From: Nitrospira defluvii
GTDB taxonomy: Bacteria; Nitrospirota; Nitrospiria; Nitrospirales; Nitrospiraceae
Assembly: GCA_011525625.1 (NCBI GenBank)
Contig: WYAX01000012.1
Location: forward strand, 558,001 to 622,000
DNA length: 64,000 nucleotides
Reading direction: 5' to 3'
The stretch's first letter is position 1; each line of letters starts with the position of its first letter. The notes beneath the pieces are model-generated. The model searched no databases. It was given only the letters and a program-made list of their open reading frames with translations, and was not told the DNA's origin. Shown piece by piece: positions 1 through 8,849 of this stretch. The translations under genes and the position numbers were made by a program.

Positions 1-300
1 GGTGGCATTTCTTGTTTCGTTTCTCAGCAGTATTTTCTGATCCCGATTCAGAACTTGCATATTCCGATGGTGGCGTGCCAATGGTCGACCGGACTTTACT
101 GGCCACGATGATGGTCCAACGCCCGTGTCGATCATCGAGCAATTCCAACAGATCGTGGCGGTGCTCTTCTGTAGTGCTCCTCTGAAATCAGACCACCGGG
201 TTGCTTGTTGGAGCCGGTGTTGACGTCGCGTACTCCAGTTTTAATCCGCCGTCGTTTTCCGGGCAGATGTCAGGGTTAGCCGGGCGAGCTTTTCCAGAAA
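1..300 (+). other. Left-edge region; possible decayed transposase end
   Basis: No intact gene is visible. One plus frame (3-182) stays open to a stop and reads like the N-terminal part of an IS1182-type transposase, with an FSDPDSELAYSDGG stretch followed by LLATMM. The match is short and the frame then degenerates. This is a weak reading from family resemblance only. The rest is the 3' flank of the minus-strand TIR-WD40 gene. Confidence 0.2.
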
Positions 301-305
301 CTCAA

Positions 306-3182
306 CTATTCCACCTCGGTGGACAGGTGGAGCCTAACCGGTTGATATTCGCATGGACCGGGTGGGGGGTCATTAGGGACAATGATGCCCCAAGCTGTTG
401 GGGTTGGCTCTTCAAGCATTCTTTCGCAAAGCTGTTTATCGATCCCCATAGATGGCAGAGGTATTAGCTTGAGAGTCTCTACACCTGAGACGGATGTGAG
501 CACCGCGACAAACTCATCATCCAAGCTGAACGCCATGGCACGACGCTGTGATCCCTCGAAAAATAACCGACGACTAACACTAAGGCTTCCATCGATATGG
601 TAAACGGCAATGGTCCCGCTATCATCGATTACTGAAAAGTGAGAACTAGAAGGCGAGAATGTAATAGATTGAACGACACCGAAAGTTTCAATCGACTTTA
701 GCGTTTTGAGGTCTGGAAGCTGGTGAAGCGAAACCTTATTGCCGTCTGCGGAGACAACTGTGCGTCCATCAGGAGCTACTGCGACGAGGATGCCAGGCGA
801 CCTTCCTTCTGCCGAGCTAATGCGTGTGAGATCGTTTCCTGAGTAAACCCTGATACCGGACGTCGCCTTCCGCCGATCCGCCAACGTTACAACAACATAT
901 TGCCCCGCCGAATCGAGAGCGATGGAATCTACATCCTCCGTTATTGGAACACGTCGTACTTCTCTCTGCGGTTCACGCCAGATACCAATCCACGCGTCAG
1001 ACTTATTTCCCTCTCTGGGAACCTTGTTCGCATCATATGAGTGATATCCCAGCGCTGCGATGGCTTTTCCGTCAGGTGTTGTGGCAATTTTGTTCGCCCT
1101 GAACTCAGGACCAATTAGAGTTCCGGATAAATCTCTTACAGCGTAAGTATTCGAAAATACGTTGCGCCCTGACAAGAGGGCCTGATGCCCTCCCACTCCT
1201 GCCAATATGTCGTTGGTGTCATATCCGCGTTCTAAAGAATAGGACTTGCTATCTCCAGTCTTCAGATCAACGGAACGCATTCCTGCCACGGTAGTCTCTA
1301 AGAGATGATTGTCTGCATCAAATCCTATTGCCAGCACTTCATCGGAAGCCACGTTGAATGCCGAGGAGAAATCAGCGCTTCCTAATAGGTTCCAGATTAT
1401 GACGAGGCCGGATAATTCGTTGGCTTCTGCTCCAGCCGTTACAAGATGAGTGTCGGTGCTATCGAATGTAATATCGTAAATTGGTCCGCCCGTGCTAGCC
1501 TTCGCCAGCTCACTACCAGTCGCATGGGAATACACAGCAGCCCCTCCCGGTGCACCGGCGGCTAAGAAGCGGCCGTCGTTCGAAAAGACCAACGAGCGCA
1601 AGCCTGGTAAGCTTTGGAACTGGAAATCAACCTTGTTCGTTTTTGGATTAAACAGGTCAATGTGACCGTCTCCCGCGCCAATGGCTAACACATTGCTATT
1701 TAATGCAAAAGCGATCGCTGCAATTCCGCTTTGTTTTTGCGTGGCAAAATGGTGACTGCCGCTTTTCATGTCCATGATAAAGGCAGGGGTCTTTGCACCT
1801 ATGAAGATCGAACTTGGAACAAGGGCTACATATCTGCCGTCAGATGAAACAGCCATCCGCAAAGGTGGCCACCCCTCAAAAGGAAGGGGCACTTTCCTTA
1901 TAATGCCCGTTCCGGTCTCAATCGTAGCCACCTGGTGTTCGTCGGCAATGGCCAAATAATTGCCGAGGTAATCTAGTGATATCTTCGCTTGATTCGAGAA
2001 GCTTGAAATCTCGCGATCAAATAAAATCGTGTCGTTGAGAACAGACCGAACCTGAACGTGACGATCCGCGATACATGCAATACGTTGTCCGTTAGCCGAA
2101 TGTATGTGACTTCCGCAAGCGTTACTGTGTGCTAGTGTTGCTTTAGACGATACATTCCACCGTTTATCGACTGGGATGAGTGCCTTATGCCTACTTGTTT
2201 CAAAAATCATGTTCCCGTCAGGAATGAGTGTGGCTAATAGAGCCGCGCCGTCCCTGGGCCCGATGGTAATAGCGGCCACTGGTCTCGCCAGCCTGCTTAT
2301 AATCTCGCTTGAAATATTGCGCGCTTCGACTGAGTTATTTAACAATAGTGCCGCCCTGGCTTGAGCTATGGCTGTCTGCGTTGCAGGATGAGAAGCTAGG
2401 TTGGCCCGAGCGTCACCTACCAATTTGCCAGCTTCTGCATGCCTTCGCTGGCGCTCACTCGAGAGGCCGAGCAATACCGATATGATCAGCAGAATCATCA
2501 AAATGGTAGCAGCACCTTCAAAGAACCATAAACGGGTACGTTCTCTTCGGCGACCATCGAGTTTTTTTCGAACCGCGCTCAGCACTTCTTCTGATGGTGG
2601 TTTGCTAAGACTGGAAAGATCTTCGGAAATTCGGAGGAAGGGTCTGAGTCTTTCAAAAATTTGATGTGGTGAGGCAGGGACAGTCTTATGAGCTAACGTG
2701 TTAGCAATAGTGGAACCGAAATCGACAACAATGACCTTGGGGTCCTTATGGTGTGATGTTAAATAGGTTTGAATCTCCTGCTCGACCCAATCAATAGGAG
2801 ATCGCACGATCTGGAGATCAGGGGAGCCAACAAGAAAGAGGATGGTAGATTTGGTGACATGTCTGCGTGTGGCAACCAGAAGAGAATCGCCAGTCCCATA
2901 TTCTACCTGATCGATAAAGCATGAAATCTTTTCGCTCATTAATCTGTCGTAAACCGCCCTCGCATATGCGGCGGCATCGGCACGCCGGTGAGCTATGAAA
3001 ACATCATATCCCCAGAGAGCATCAACCCATCGACTGATCGTGAGTACGGATTTCATACGAGGGTCAATCTGGAAGCCTATTTTTCGAGCACGCACTGCCT
3101 CAAGCGGCCTTCTGTGTAGTCTCTTCCATCGAAGTAAAAAGGACGCTGTTGGACTCGCATCAATTCTTCGCACAATTGCCAA
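306..3182 (-). CDS. TIR-TM-WD40 protein (last gene of TIR operon)
   Basis: A 958-residue protein. Residues about 58-190 form a TIR domain: it opens with GYDVFIAHRRAD and has an SPIDWVEQEI segment whose Glu136 sits where TIR NADases keep their catalytic glutamate. A hydrophobic helix at about 218-240 is the only clear membrane segment. Residues about 290-950 form a WD40-like beta-propeller with many loosely conserved blades. By family knowledge the TIR domain would consume NAD or signal by assembly, and the propeller would sense a ligand; both roles are inferred. The start used is TTG behind AAGGAG; an ATG at 3056 is an alternative that still keeps the whole TIR domain. It is the third gene of a minus-strand set, 78 bp after the AAA-TIR gene. 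Confidence 0.8.
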   Translation of the reverse strand: MAIVRRIDASPTASFLLRWKRLHRRPLEAVRARKIGFQIDPRMKSVLTISRWVDALWGYDVFIAHRRADAAAYARAVYDRLMSEKISCFIDQVEYGTGDSLLVATRRHVTKSTILFLVGSPDLQIVRSPIDWVEQEIQTYLTSHHKDPKVIVVDFGSTIANTLAHKTVPASPHQIFERLRPFLRISEDLSSLSKPPSEEVLSAVRKKLDGRRRERTRLWFFEGAATILMILLIISVLLGLSSERQRRHAEAGKLVGDARANLASHPATQTAIAQARAALLLNNSVEARNISSEIISRLARPVAAITIGPRDGAALLATLIPDGNMIFETSRHKALIPVDKRWNVSSKATLAHSNACGSHIHSANGQRIACIADRHVQVRSVLNDTILFDREISSFSNQAKISLDYLGNYLAIADEHQVATIETGTGIIRKVPLPFEGWPPLRMAVSSDGRYVALVPSSIFIGAKTPAFIMDMKSGSHHFATQKQSGIAAIAFALNSNVLAIGAGDGHIDLFNPKTNKVDFQFQSLPGLRSLVFSNDGRFLAAGAPGGAAVYSHATGSELAKASTGGPIYDITFDSTDTHLVTAGAEANELSGLVIIWNLLGSADFSSAFNVASDEVLAIGFDADNHLLETTVAGMRSVDLKTGDSKSYSLERGYDTNDILAGVGGHQALLSGRNVFSNTYAVRDLSGTLIGPEFRANKIATTPDGKAIAALGYHSYDANKVPREGNKSDAWIGIWREPQREVRRVPITEDVDSIALDSAGQYVVVTLADRRKATSGIRVYSGNDLTRISSAEGRSPGILVAVAPDGRTVVSADGNKVSLHQLPDLKTLKSIETFGVVQSITFSPSSSHFSVIDDSGTIAVYHIDGSLSVSRRLFFEGSQRRAMAFSLDDEFVAVLTSVSGVETLKLIPLPSMGIDKQLCERMLEEPTPTAWGIIVPNDPPPGPCEYQPVRLHLSTEVE

Positions 3183-3260
3183 GATGCTCCTTGGATGACT
3201 GTCCGAGTCCTCATCCTATTTTTAAGGTCTAATAGAACCATGGTGTCGTTACACATTGAA

Positions 3261-4661
3261 TCAGCCACGTATCACAATACTTCTCAAGTATGTCCACGCA
3301 ATCTCAAGCATTTTGTCATTGCTCTCAAATGTGTGCCTGCCAAATGACTCCGCTACAATGCCATCTGACGTTTGATAGGCCCTTCCCGTTGTCCGATCAA
3401 GGTACAGCACTTCGCGAGAGTAATCTGTCTCAAGCTTCTGCCAGTTCCATTTAATCAGATTGCCATCGTAACCCCGCATCGCTAAGGCCCGCCTCACAGC
3501 TTCATCTTCTGTCATCCCGCTGGGCAGTTCGAAAGGCTCGATACCCATGGCGAACGCAATCGTGCATCGTGAGGCAAGAACTAGGGTGACAATTTCGGTG
3601 ATCAGTCGTGCCTTCATTTCCTCTTCTGGATGGTCGGCCAAGTTGAGCGTCTTTGTATCTAGAAATACACTGAATTCAAGCTTGGTCAATGCGGCATAGA
3701 GCCACTCAGCGGCTTCCTTATCACGTCCCGTGCGATAACTAATAAAAATGTCGTAGGTCATGTCTCGCGGGTAGTCCCCTGGGATTATTTCCTTTAAATC
3801 TTCCACGGCATCACGGTGGCTATTGGCCTGCCGACAAACCCGCTGGCTTTCCCAAGTGGCTGAGGTAGGGTCGGTGATTGTGAGAAGCGGCACTTCAACT
3901 TCGCCTTCCTCGATTCCCCGTATGTAGCGCTGCCACAGATGCTCCAAGACAATCCTGTCGAATGGGTCCTGAAGCCTGCTGGAGAGATGTTCGGGATAAT
4001 TTACATCAAGCCATGTTTTGACTGTTCGACGAAAGGAGAATTGGTCCAGTCGCCCAGTGCTCCAATCAATGAGCAAGTCATCTTCAATCTCGGGCCGCGT
4101 TTGTGCAAAAACATGGAGGGCGGTGGGTGATGGTAAGCTCACTCGTGCCGTTGCGATGATGATAACTTCCTTGAGTGTGAGTTTACGCGTATGATTGGCT
4201 AGGTACCCCTTCCTGCACATATCAGCGAGGGTACGAATCGCCCAGGGGTCGAAAGCCTGAAGATCGTCGAATACAACGATGCACGATGGGTTTCGCGCTA
4301 CGAATTCTATGAGCGTTTCTTTGTCATTCTCAGGCTCAACGCCTGGAGGCGCGCCAACCAAGGCTGCCTGCACATTTGAAACGCCCTGTAGCCGAGCCCT
4401 AATGTCGAAGACAAGTTTTTCATCATCAAAGAGGATACCAGCGACTGCTCCTGGGAGGGTCGATGCAGTAAGGGGCTCACTTCCAAGGCCGATCAGCGTG
4501 CTGAGGGGGCGTCCTGGCCTTCCCCCCATATCCACATAAATCCCGAAATCGGTTATCACCCTCTTTAGTAACTCGTTGCTATAGGAGAGGCCAAAGTCGG
4601 CTTGACGGAGGGCCTCTAACTGACGCTCAACCTCTTCGGAACGGTCATACCAACGATTCAT
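3261..4661 (-). CDS. Degenerate ClpB-like AAA+ domain fused to C-terminal TIR
   Basis: A 466-residue protein. Residues about 20-240 align by eye with the second AAA+ module of ClpB/ClpA. RPLSTLIGLG matches the lead-in to Walker A, LFDDEKLVFDI the strand after it, VGAPPG (102-107) a ClpB signature, IVVFDD (128-133) Walker B, and LTLKEVIIIATA the sensor-1 strand. The P-loop itself has become GSEPLTAST (60-68), without the glycines and lysine needed for nucleotide binding, so ATPase activity is unlikely. Residues about 302-460 are a TIR domain (TYDIFISYRTGRDKEAAEWL). No transmembrane helix is seen. It lies 21 bp after the upstream TIR-WD40 gene and 78 bp before the next, so it is probably an adaptor or scaffold of that operon. 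The TIR call is firm; the dead AAA+ call rests on motif order. Confidence 0.75.
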   Translation of the reverse strand: MNRWYDRSEEVERQLEALRQADFGLSYSNELLKRVITDFGIYVDMGGRPGRPLSTLIGLGSEPLTASTLPGAVAGILFDDEKLVFDIRARLQGVSNVQAALVGAPPGVEPENDKETLIEFVARNPSCIVVFDDLQAFDPWAIRTLADMCRKGYLANHTRKLTLKEVIIIATARVSLPSPTALHVFAQTRPEIEDDLLIDWSTGRLDQFSFRRTVKTWLDVNYPEHLSSRLQDPFDRIVLEHLWQRYIRGIEEGEVEVPLLTITDPTSATWESQRVCRQANSHRDAVEDLKEIIPGDYPRDMTYDIFISYRTGRDKEAAEWLYAALTKLEFSVFLDTKTLNLADHPEEEMKARLITEIVTLVLASRCTIAFAMGIEPFELPSGMTEDEAVRRALAMRGYDGNLIKWNWQKLETDYSREVLYLDRTTGRAYQTSDGIVAESFGRHTFESNDKMLEIAWTYLRSIVIRG

Positions 4662-4682
4662 AAGAAACTGTTCATGGTGAAG

Positions 4683-6647
4683 TCATGGAATTTGTTTTTG
4701 CGTGCATATTTTCCGAACCTGATCGAACTCGGGACGGTGCCGAAGCAATTCGCAGGCTGAACTCCTCGCCATTTCCAGGTTTTCCAGTTTGGGTACAGTT
4801 AGGGTCCATATTCGGACTTCCCCATCATCAGATCCCGATGCCAGTTTTTTGTCATCAGGCGACCATGTCGTGAGTAGCACGCTCGCCCTGTGGCCTCGCA
4901 GAGACTCGTGCGCTGCGCCATAACCAGGGGTAAATCGCCATATCTTAACGGTGCGATCATCACTGGCGGTTGCGAGTTGCTTTCCATCACTTGAAAACGT
5001 CGCATCGTTTACTGCCCCGGCATGCCCAGATACTTTTGACGGGTAAGTTGTCCAGTACGTCACAAGCCCCGATCTATCCGTTGCGACTGCCAAGTGCAAG
5101 TCTGGATCACGAGAAAACCTCACGGTAGTGGCGGCCTCATCGAGAGGTAGCATTCCAAGATTTTTTCCCGTTTGGAGATCCCATTTTCTGACTGTTCTGT
5201 CGGAACTCGCAGTTAGAAGATACTTCTCGGTACCTTCAAACACAAACTCGACATCTCGGACATCTTGTTTATGTCCTTTGAGGGTTTGCCTCAATCTTCC
5301 GGTCTGGCCATCCCAGAGTTTGACAGTTCCATCCCAACTAGGTGCATCAGGTGTCCACATGGCCGTTGCGATGAGAGCGCCATCCGGTGAAAAGCGCGCA
5401 ATTCTCAAGTTGCTTGCGTGCGAAGGCTGATCAGCGAGGAGCCGACCATTTTGGACTGACCACAAACGCATGTGTCCATCATCGCTTCCCGAAAGCACAC
5501 TCTTTCCATCTGGCGAGAATTGAACGGTCCATATCGGAACTTTTAGCGATGCAAGCTCAAGCGTCTTCTCTCCCGTTATTGCGTTCCAGACTGCTAGGTA
5601 TCCTCTGCCGGTTGCGGCAACTATTCGCCGTCCATCTCTAGAGAATGCAGCTGATAACAGTGCCGAGTTATCCGTTGTTTGCATTATCTCTTTATCCAAT
5701 GAACCAACATTAGCGTCCCAGAGTCGCAGAGTGCCGTCTTGGCCCGCGGTGAGAATTTTATAACCGTCTGGGGAGAACGTAACCTGTGTTACACCCATCG
5801 CATCAGCCTTGACGGGCACGGATCGTCGTCCAGCCTGGACCGCTGCAAAGAGACCATCAATCGCCTTATCAGGTACAGCACTTACAAGACTTATGTCGGG
5901 GTCTGTAGCTAGTAGGCCTTGGATCATAGCCTCGACCTCTTTCCCTGGTGAGGAGGCTAAGCTTGTCGCCACCTGACCCAACCGCGACAGCCGCTCATTT
6001 TCTGCCTGAACCGTTTTGTAGTAAGAAGTACCAGTACCGACTACGATTGATAGGATGATTGTCCACAAACCGATCCTCCGATACCGCTGGGCTTTTCGAT
6101 GCTCGTCTAAGTCCTTCCCGTATAGCTCCTTTTTCGAGATCCCGGTAATTTCAGCGGCAAGGCCTGCGATTTTCTCCTTAAAAAGGTCATTCTTTAATGA
6201 CAAATCCTTCATGATGCTCTGGTCGGCGATTGAGGTGATGTAAGGAGTGCTTCTGAGTGCCGTCTGCAACATCCCTGGGAGGGCAGTAGTCTGGCTCCAA
6301 TCGATTTGAGTATTCGAGTTATCCCACTGGATGTGTCCTCCTGTGTGAACGACAAGAATGTTGGAGGTATCCTTATGTCCTAACCAGAACTCAATTTCCT
6401 TCGATACCCATTGGGAGGCAGCGGAACCTGGAGACGCAATCACGATGAGATATTTTGAGTCAGTAAGTGCATCCTGTATATATTTCGAAAGATCGTTCGG
6501 AGCGCCAAAGTCAGACCGATCTCTACAGATATTCAAAGCCCTCAGGTTGGTCCACGGCTTGGCAAACTGTTGCAAGCCCGTCTGAATTGCCACTGCATTC
6601 GCAGAATCTGTCTCCTGCCTGTAGCTTATGAAGGCATCGTATTTCAT
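4683..6647 (-). CDS. TIR-TM-WD40 protein (first gene of TIR operon)
   Basis: A 654-residue protein. Its TIR domain occupies residues 1 to about 150, starting MKYDAFISYRQ, with Glu84 in SQWVSKEIEFW as the candidate catalytic glutamate. A conserved linker (ISKKELYGKDLDEHRKAQRYRR) precedes one membrane helix at about 192-210. Seven or so canonical WD40 blades follow (residues about 280-620), with repeated FSPDGxxxxxxxxDGxxxLWD patterns. The tail, with CELLRHRPEFDQV, is the usual end of this family. The layout predicts a cytoplasmic TIR tethered to the membrane with the propeller on the other side of the helix; topology was not determined. It leads a three-gene minus-strand operon. The protein is a paralogue of the other TIR-TM-WD40 genes in this window, and its better-conserved blades suggest it is the least diverged. 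Confidence 0.85.
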   Translation of the reverse strand: MKYDAFISYRQETDSANAVAIQTGLQQFAKPWTNLRALNICRDRSDFGAPNDLSKYIQDALTDSKYLIVIASPGSAASQWVSKEIEFWLGHKDTSNILVVHTGGHIQWDNSNTQIDWSQTTALPGMLQTALRSTPYITSIADQSIMKDLSLKNDLFKEKIAGLAAEITGISKKELYGKDLDEHRKAQRYRRIGLWTIILSIVVGTGTSYYKTVQAENERLSRLGQVATSLASSPGKEVEAMIQGLLATDPDISLVSAVPDKAIDGLFAAVQAGRRSVPVKADAMGVTQVTFSPDGYKILTAGQDGTLRLWDANVGSLDKEIMQTTDNSALLSAAFSRDGRRIVAATGRGYLAVWNAITGEKTLELASLKVPIWTVQFSPDGKSVLSGSDDGHMRLWSVQNGRLLADQPSHASNLRIARFSPDGALIATAMWTPDAPSWDGTVKLWDGQTGRLRQTLKGHKQDVRDVEFVFEGTEKYLLTASSDRTVRKWDLQTGKNLGMLPLDEAATTVRFSRDPDLHLAVATDRSGLVTYWTTYPSKVSGHAGAVNDATFSSDGKQLATASDDRTVKIWRFTPGYGAAHESLRGHRASVLLTTWSPDDKKLASGSDDGEVRIWTLTVPKLENLEMARSSACELLRHRPEFDQVRKICTQKQIP

Positions 6648-7158
6648 AATGACTATTCTCGAACTAGGTCAGTAGAAAAATCGCATACGTACCGTTCCCG
6701 GTAAGGCTCAACCAGAGTAGAGGACAGCGTTTGCGGTCTAGAGCAAGCAGATCTTTCCCGACAAGCTCGTTCAGCCGGGTGTCGAGCGCGGTGAACGGGT
6801 GCGCCCTCACAATTATTTCTCGTGATATCTCGTTAAAGCATTCAATCAAGGCGTGTTCCACAGGTTTCCCCGGCTAGTGAAGTCGGGTGCCGTTGCTACC
6901 GATAGCCCCAACCTTCCAACGCTCTAACTAAAACTCACAGTCGTGATCACCCCGGTGCATTTCAGCATTCGGGATAAGATTTAGTGCTTTTCTACCAGCT
7001 ATACGTAGAAGCTGGCCTCGCTGATGCCAAGCGAACAATAAAATTTGCCGGCAGGACGGACGGCTGCTGTGTTCCAACTTTATGCAGGATCTGTTCTTAC
7101 TGGTCTTGCGGTCACATACGTAATGAAGGTGAATTATTGGGCGACGCATCGCAGGGTA

Positions 7159-7199
7159 TGTATCAGAACAGATACTGGCTGCGTATCTATTCTGATACA
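7159..7199. repeat. 17-bp near-perfect inverted repeat
   Basis: The arms TGTATCAGAACAGATAC (7159-7175) and GTATCTATTCTGATACA (7183-7199) are complementary except for one position, with the 7-base spacer TGGCTGC. It lies in the divergent region upstream of the DUF2235 gene. It could be an operator for a dimeric or tetrameric regulator, or an RNA hairpin; the sequence does not decide. Confidence 0.75.
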
Positions 7200-7473
7200 C
7201 AGCATCCGTTCGATACATAAGTTGCTGTAAAGAGGTTAGATATCTCCGAGGAAATGTTGTTGATGGGAAGTGGCATGCACATTGCTGCCAGAGACCGATG
7301 TCTGGGCAGGCATCCAGACTCTCCACAAATGAGGCCGCGGCTCTTTTTTTTGTTGGGTTGAGTACAAGGCACATTATTGTGTGGTCCACTCTAGCGCTAA
7401 GACGCAATCCATTCTCGCGTGATGCGTCATGCTCTTGCAGACCTTCCTGTTTGAGATTCGGCCTATCTTCAAT

Positions 7474-7494
7474 AAGACGGCGTCATGCCGTCTT
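7474..7494. repeat. Short perfect hairpin upstream of DUF2235 gene
   Basis: AAGACGGC and GCCGTCTT form an 8-bp perfect stem around the loop GTCAT. No T-tract follows on either strand, so it is not a typical intrinsic terminator. It sits 130 bp before the DUF2235 start and may lie in its leader. Confidence 0.6.
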
Positions 7495-7623
7495 CCCACA
7501 GATGTCGACAGCAGTTAGTTCGCTTAGTCCACCAGCTTGTTCGATGATGGCAAAGCCGCAAGGCTGTAGTCGGTACGAAAGAAAGGGACCGGATCCTGTG
7601 GCGGTTCATCCCTGGAGGTGTTG

Positions 7624-8829
7624 ATGGCGGGAAATAAAGAACCGATTCGTCGGCTGGTGATGTGCTTCGATGGCACTTGGAACAGTGTTGAAAGCCGCAC
7701 CAACGTCAGCCGCCTCTACGAGACCATTCTCGATCAGGCGCTGGACAAGGGCCATCAACTGAAGTTCTACGATGAAGGCGTAGGCCGTGCTGCCGAAGCG
7801 ACGACACCGTGGACACGGCTTAAAGACGGTCTCCAGGGCGGTATCTTCGGCGACGGCATCCTTCGAAATGCGCTGCAAGCATACTGCTGGTTGATCGAAC
7901 ACTATGATAGTCGCCCTACCGGGTCCCAGCCGGACATTTACATTTTTGGGTTTAGCCGCGGTGCCTTTACGGCTAGGCTTTTCGCGGGATTGCTGGGAGC
8001 CTCAGGAATTTTGAAGCGGGAAGAGGTGACAAAGTGCGGGAATGTGGTATGGGACAACAAATTAGTGCAAGCTGCGTGGAAGCGTTACAAACCAGGCCGT
8101 TCTGCCTGGCGCGCGACAACACAACTAACTAGCGATGAGCATAAGGATTGGGAAAAAGTCGCTCATCCCGCCACCGTCGAATTTCTCGGCGTCTGGGATA
8201 CCGTTGGTCGATACGGAGTACCCTCGCTAAGTTGGGGCAGCGGCTTCTTTAAACCAATTCGCTTCAACGATTGCTCCCTGGGTCGTCATGTGATGCATGC
8301 CAGGCATGCGATGGCGATTGATGAGCATCGTGCTGATTTTAATGTGCGCCTGTGGGATGGTGTGAGCTCTACCTGGTCAAGCGATCGATTGCCCAATTTA
8401 CCTTCAATGACCATACGGCAACAATGGTTTGCTGGTGCCCATGCACAGGTTGGTGGTGGCTACGAAAATGATCAATTGTGCCATTACCCGTTGCAGTGGA
8501 TGGCCGACCAGGCCAGTGAAGTGGGCCTCGGGTTGATGTATGTAGGGCCGACCGCTAACCGAATGTTTCGTTTGGCCCCACTCATGCGCGATCACCTGGC
8601 TCCAATTATCGATTCTCATTCTGAATTTGCTTTTGGCTTATATCGTTGGATTTCCGATCCTCTTATCCGTCAAATTCGGGTCGGAACGGTGGCGGGGGAT
8701 GGCTTTACGATGGAGATCGGTATCGATGACAGTGTTTTCAGAAAGGTGCTTGGTGATTCAGCCTATCGCCCAGTGAACCTCTATCATCAAGGTCGCCTGG
8801 ATCTCCACGCGATTGCGGATCGCAGCTAA
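7624..8829 (+). CDS. DUF2235-family alpha/beta hydrolase (phospholipase-like)
   Basis: About 401 residues. Diagnostic DUF2235 motifs are present: MCFDGTWN near the N-terminus, a GFSRGAF nucleophile elbow around residue 110, a VEFLGVWDTVG acid segment, and an AGAHAQVGGGY histidine segment. Characterised relatives include type VI secretion phospholipase effectors (Tle families); others act in cellular roles not yet known. A serine hydrolase acting on lipid esters is the family-level expectation. The ATG at 7624 is chosen because GGAGG lies five bases before it; in-frame GTG (7618) and TTG (7621) overlap that site. It begins a plus-strand run, 20 bp before the next gene. No signal peptide is seen, so the enzyme is probably cytoplasmic. 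A relic of a second DUF2235 gene lies at 11894-12007. Confidence 0.85.
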   Translation: MAGNKEPIRRLVMCFDGTWNSVESRTNVSRLYETILDQALDKGHQLKFYDEGVGRAAEATTPWTRLKDGLQGGIFGDGILRNALQAYCWLIEHYDSRPTGSQPDIYIFGFSRGAFTARLFAGLLGASGILKREEVTKCGNVVWDNKLVQAAWKRYKPGRSAWRATTQLTSDEHKDWEKVAHPATVEFLGVWDTVGRYGVPSLSWGSGFFKPIRFNDCSLGRHVMHARHAMAIDEHRADFNVRLWDGVSSTWSSDRLPNLPSMTIRQQWFAGAHAQVGGGYENDQLCHYPLQWMADQASEVGLGLMYVGPTANRMFRLAPLMRDHLAPIIDSHSEFAFGLYRWISDPLIRQIRVGTVAGDGFTMEIGIDDSVFRKVLGDSAYRPVNLYHQGRLDLHAIADRS

Positions 8830-8849
8830 TTCCACCAGGAGACGAGACC

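Larger units (their letters stand above)
6648..7623 (+). other. Divergent intergenic region between TIR operon and lipase/TIR/CHAT cluster
   Basis: This stretch separates two divergently transcribed clusters and should hold both promoters, though no convincing -35/-10 pair stands out. A 65-codon minus-strand frame (6664-6861) just upstream of the TIR operon is not recognised and may be a decayed gene. Two strong inverted repeats lie inside (7159-7199 and 7474-7494, listed separately). A GC-rich stretch followed by eight T at about 7333-7354 resembles a weak terminator. Confidence 0.5.

Noticed and set aside
7549..7600. GGCAAAGCCGCAAGGCT-like stretch resembling part of a GEMM (cyclic di-GMP) riboswitch
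   Set aside because: Only the GCAAAGCC-like core is present; the upstream CAAACC/GAAA helix and closing stems are missing.
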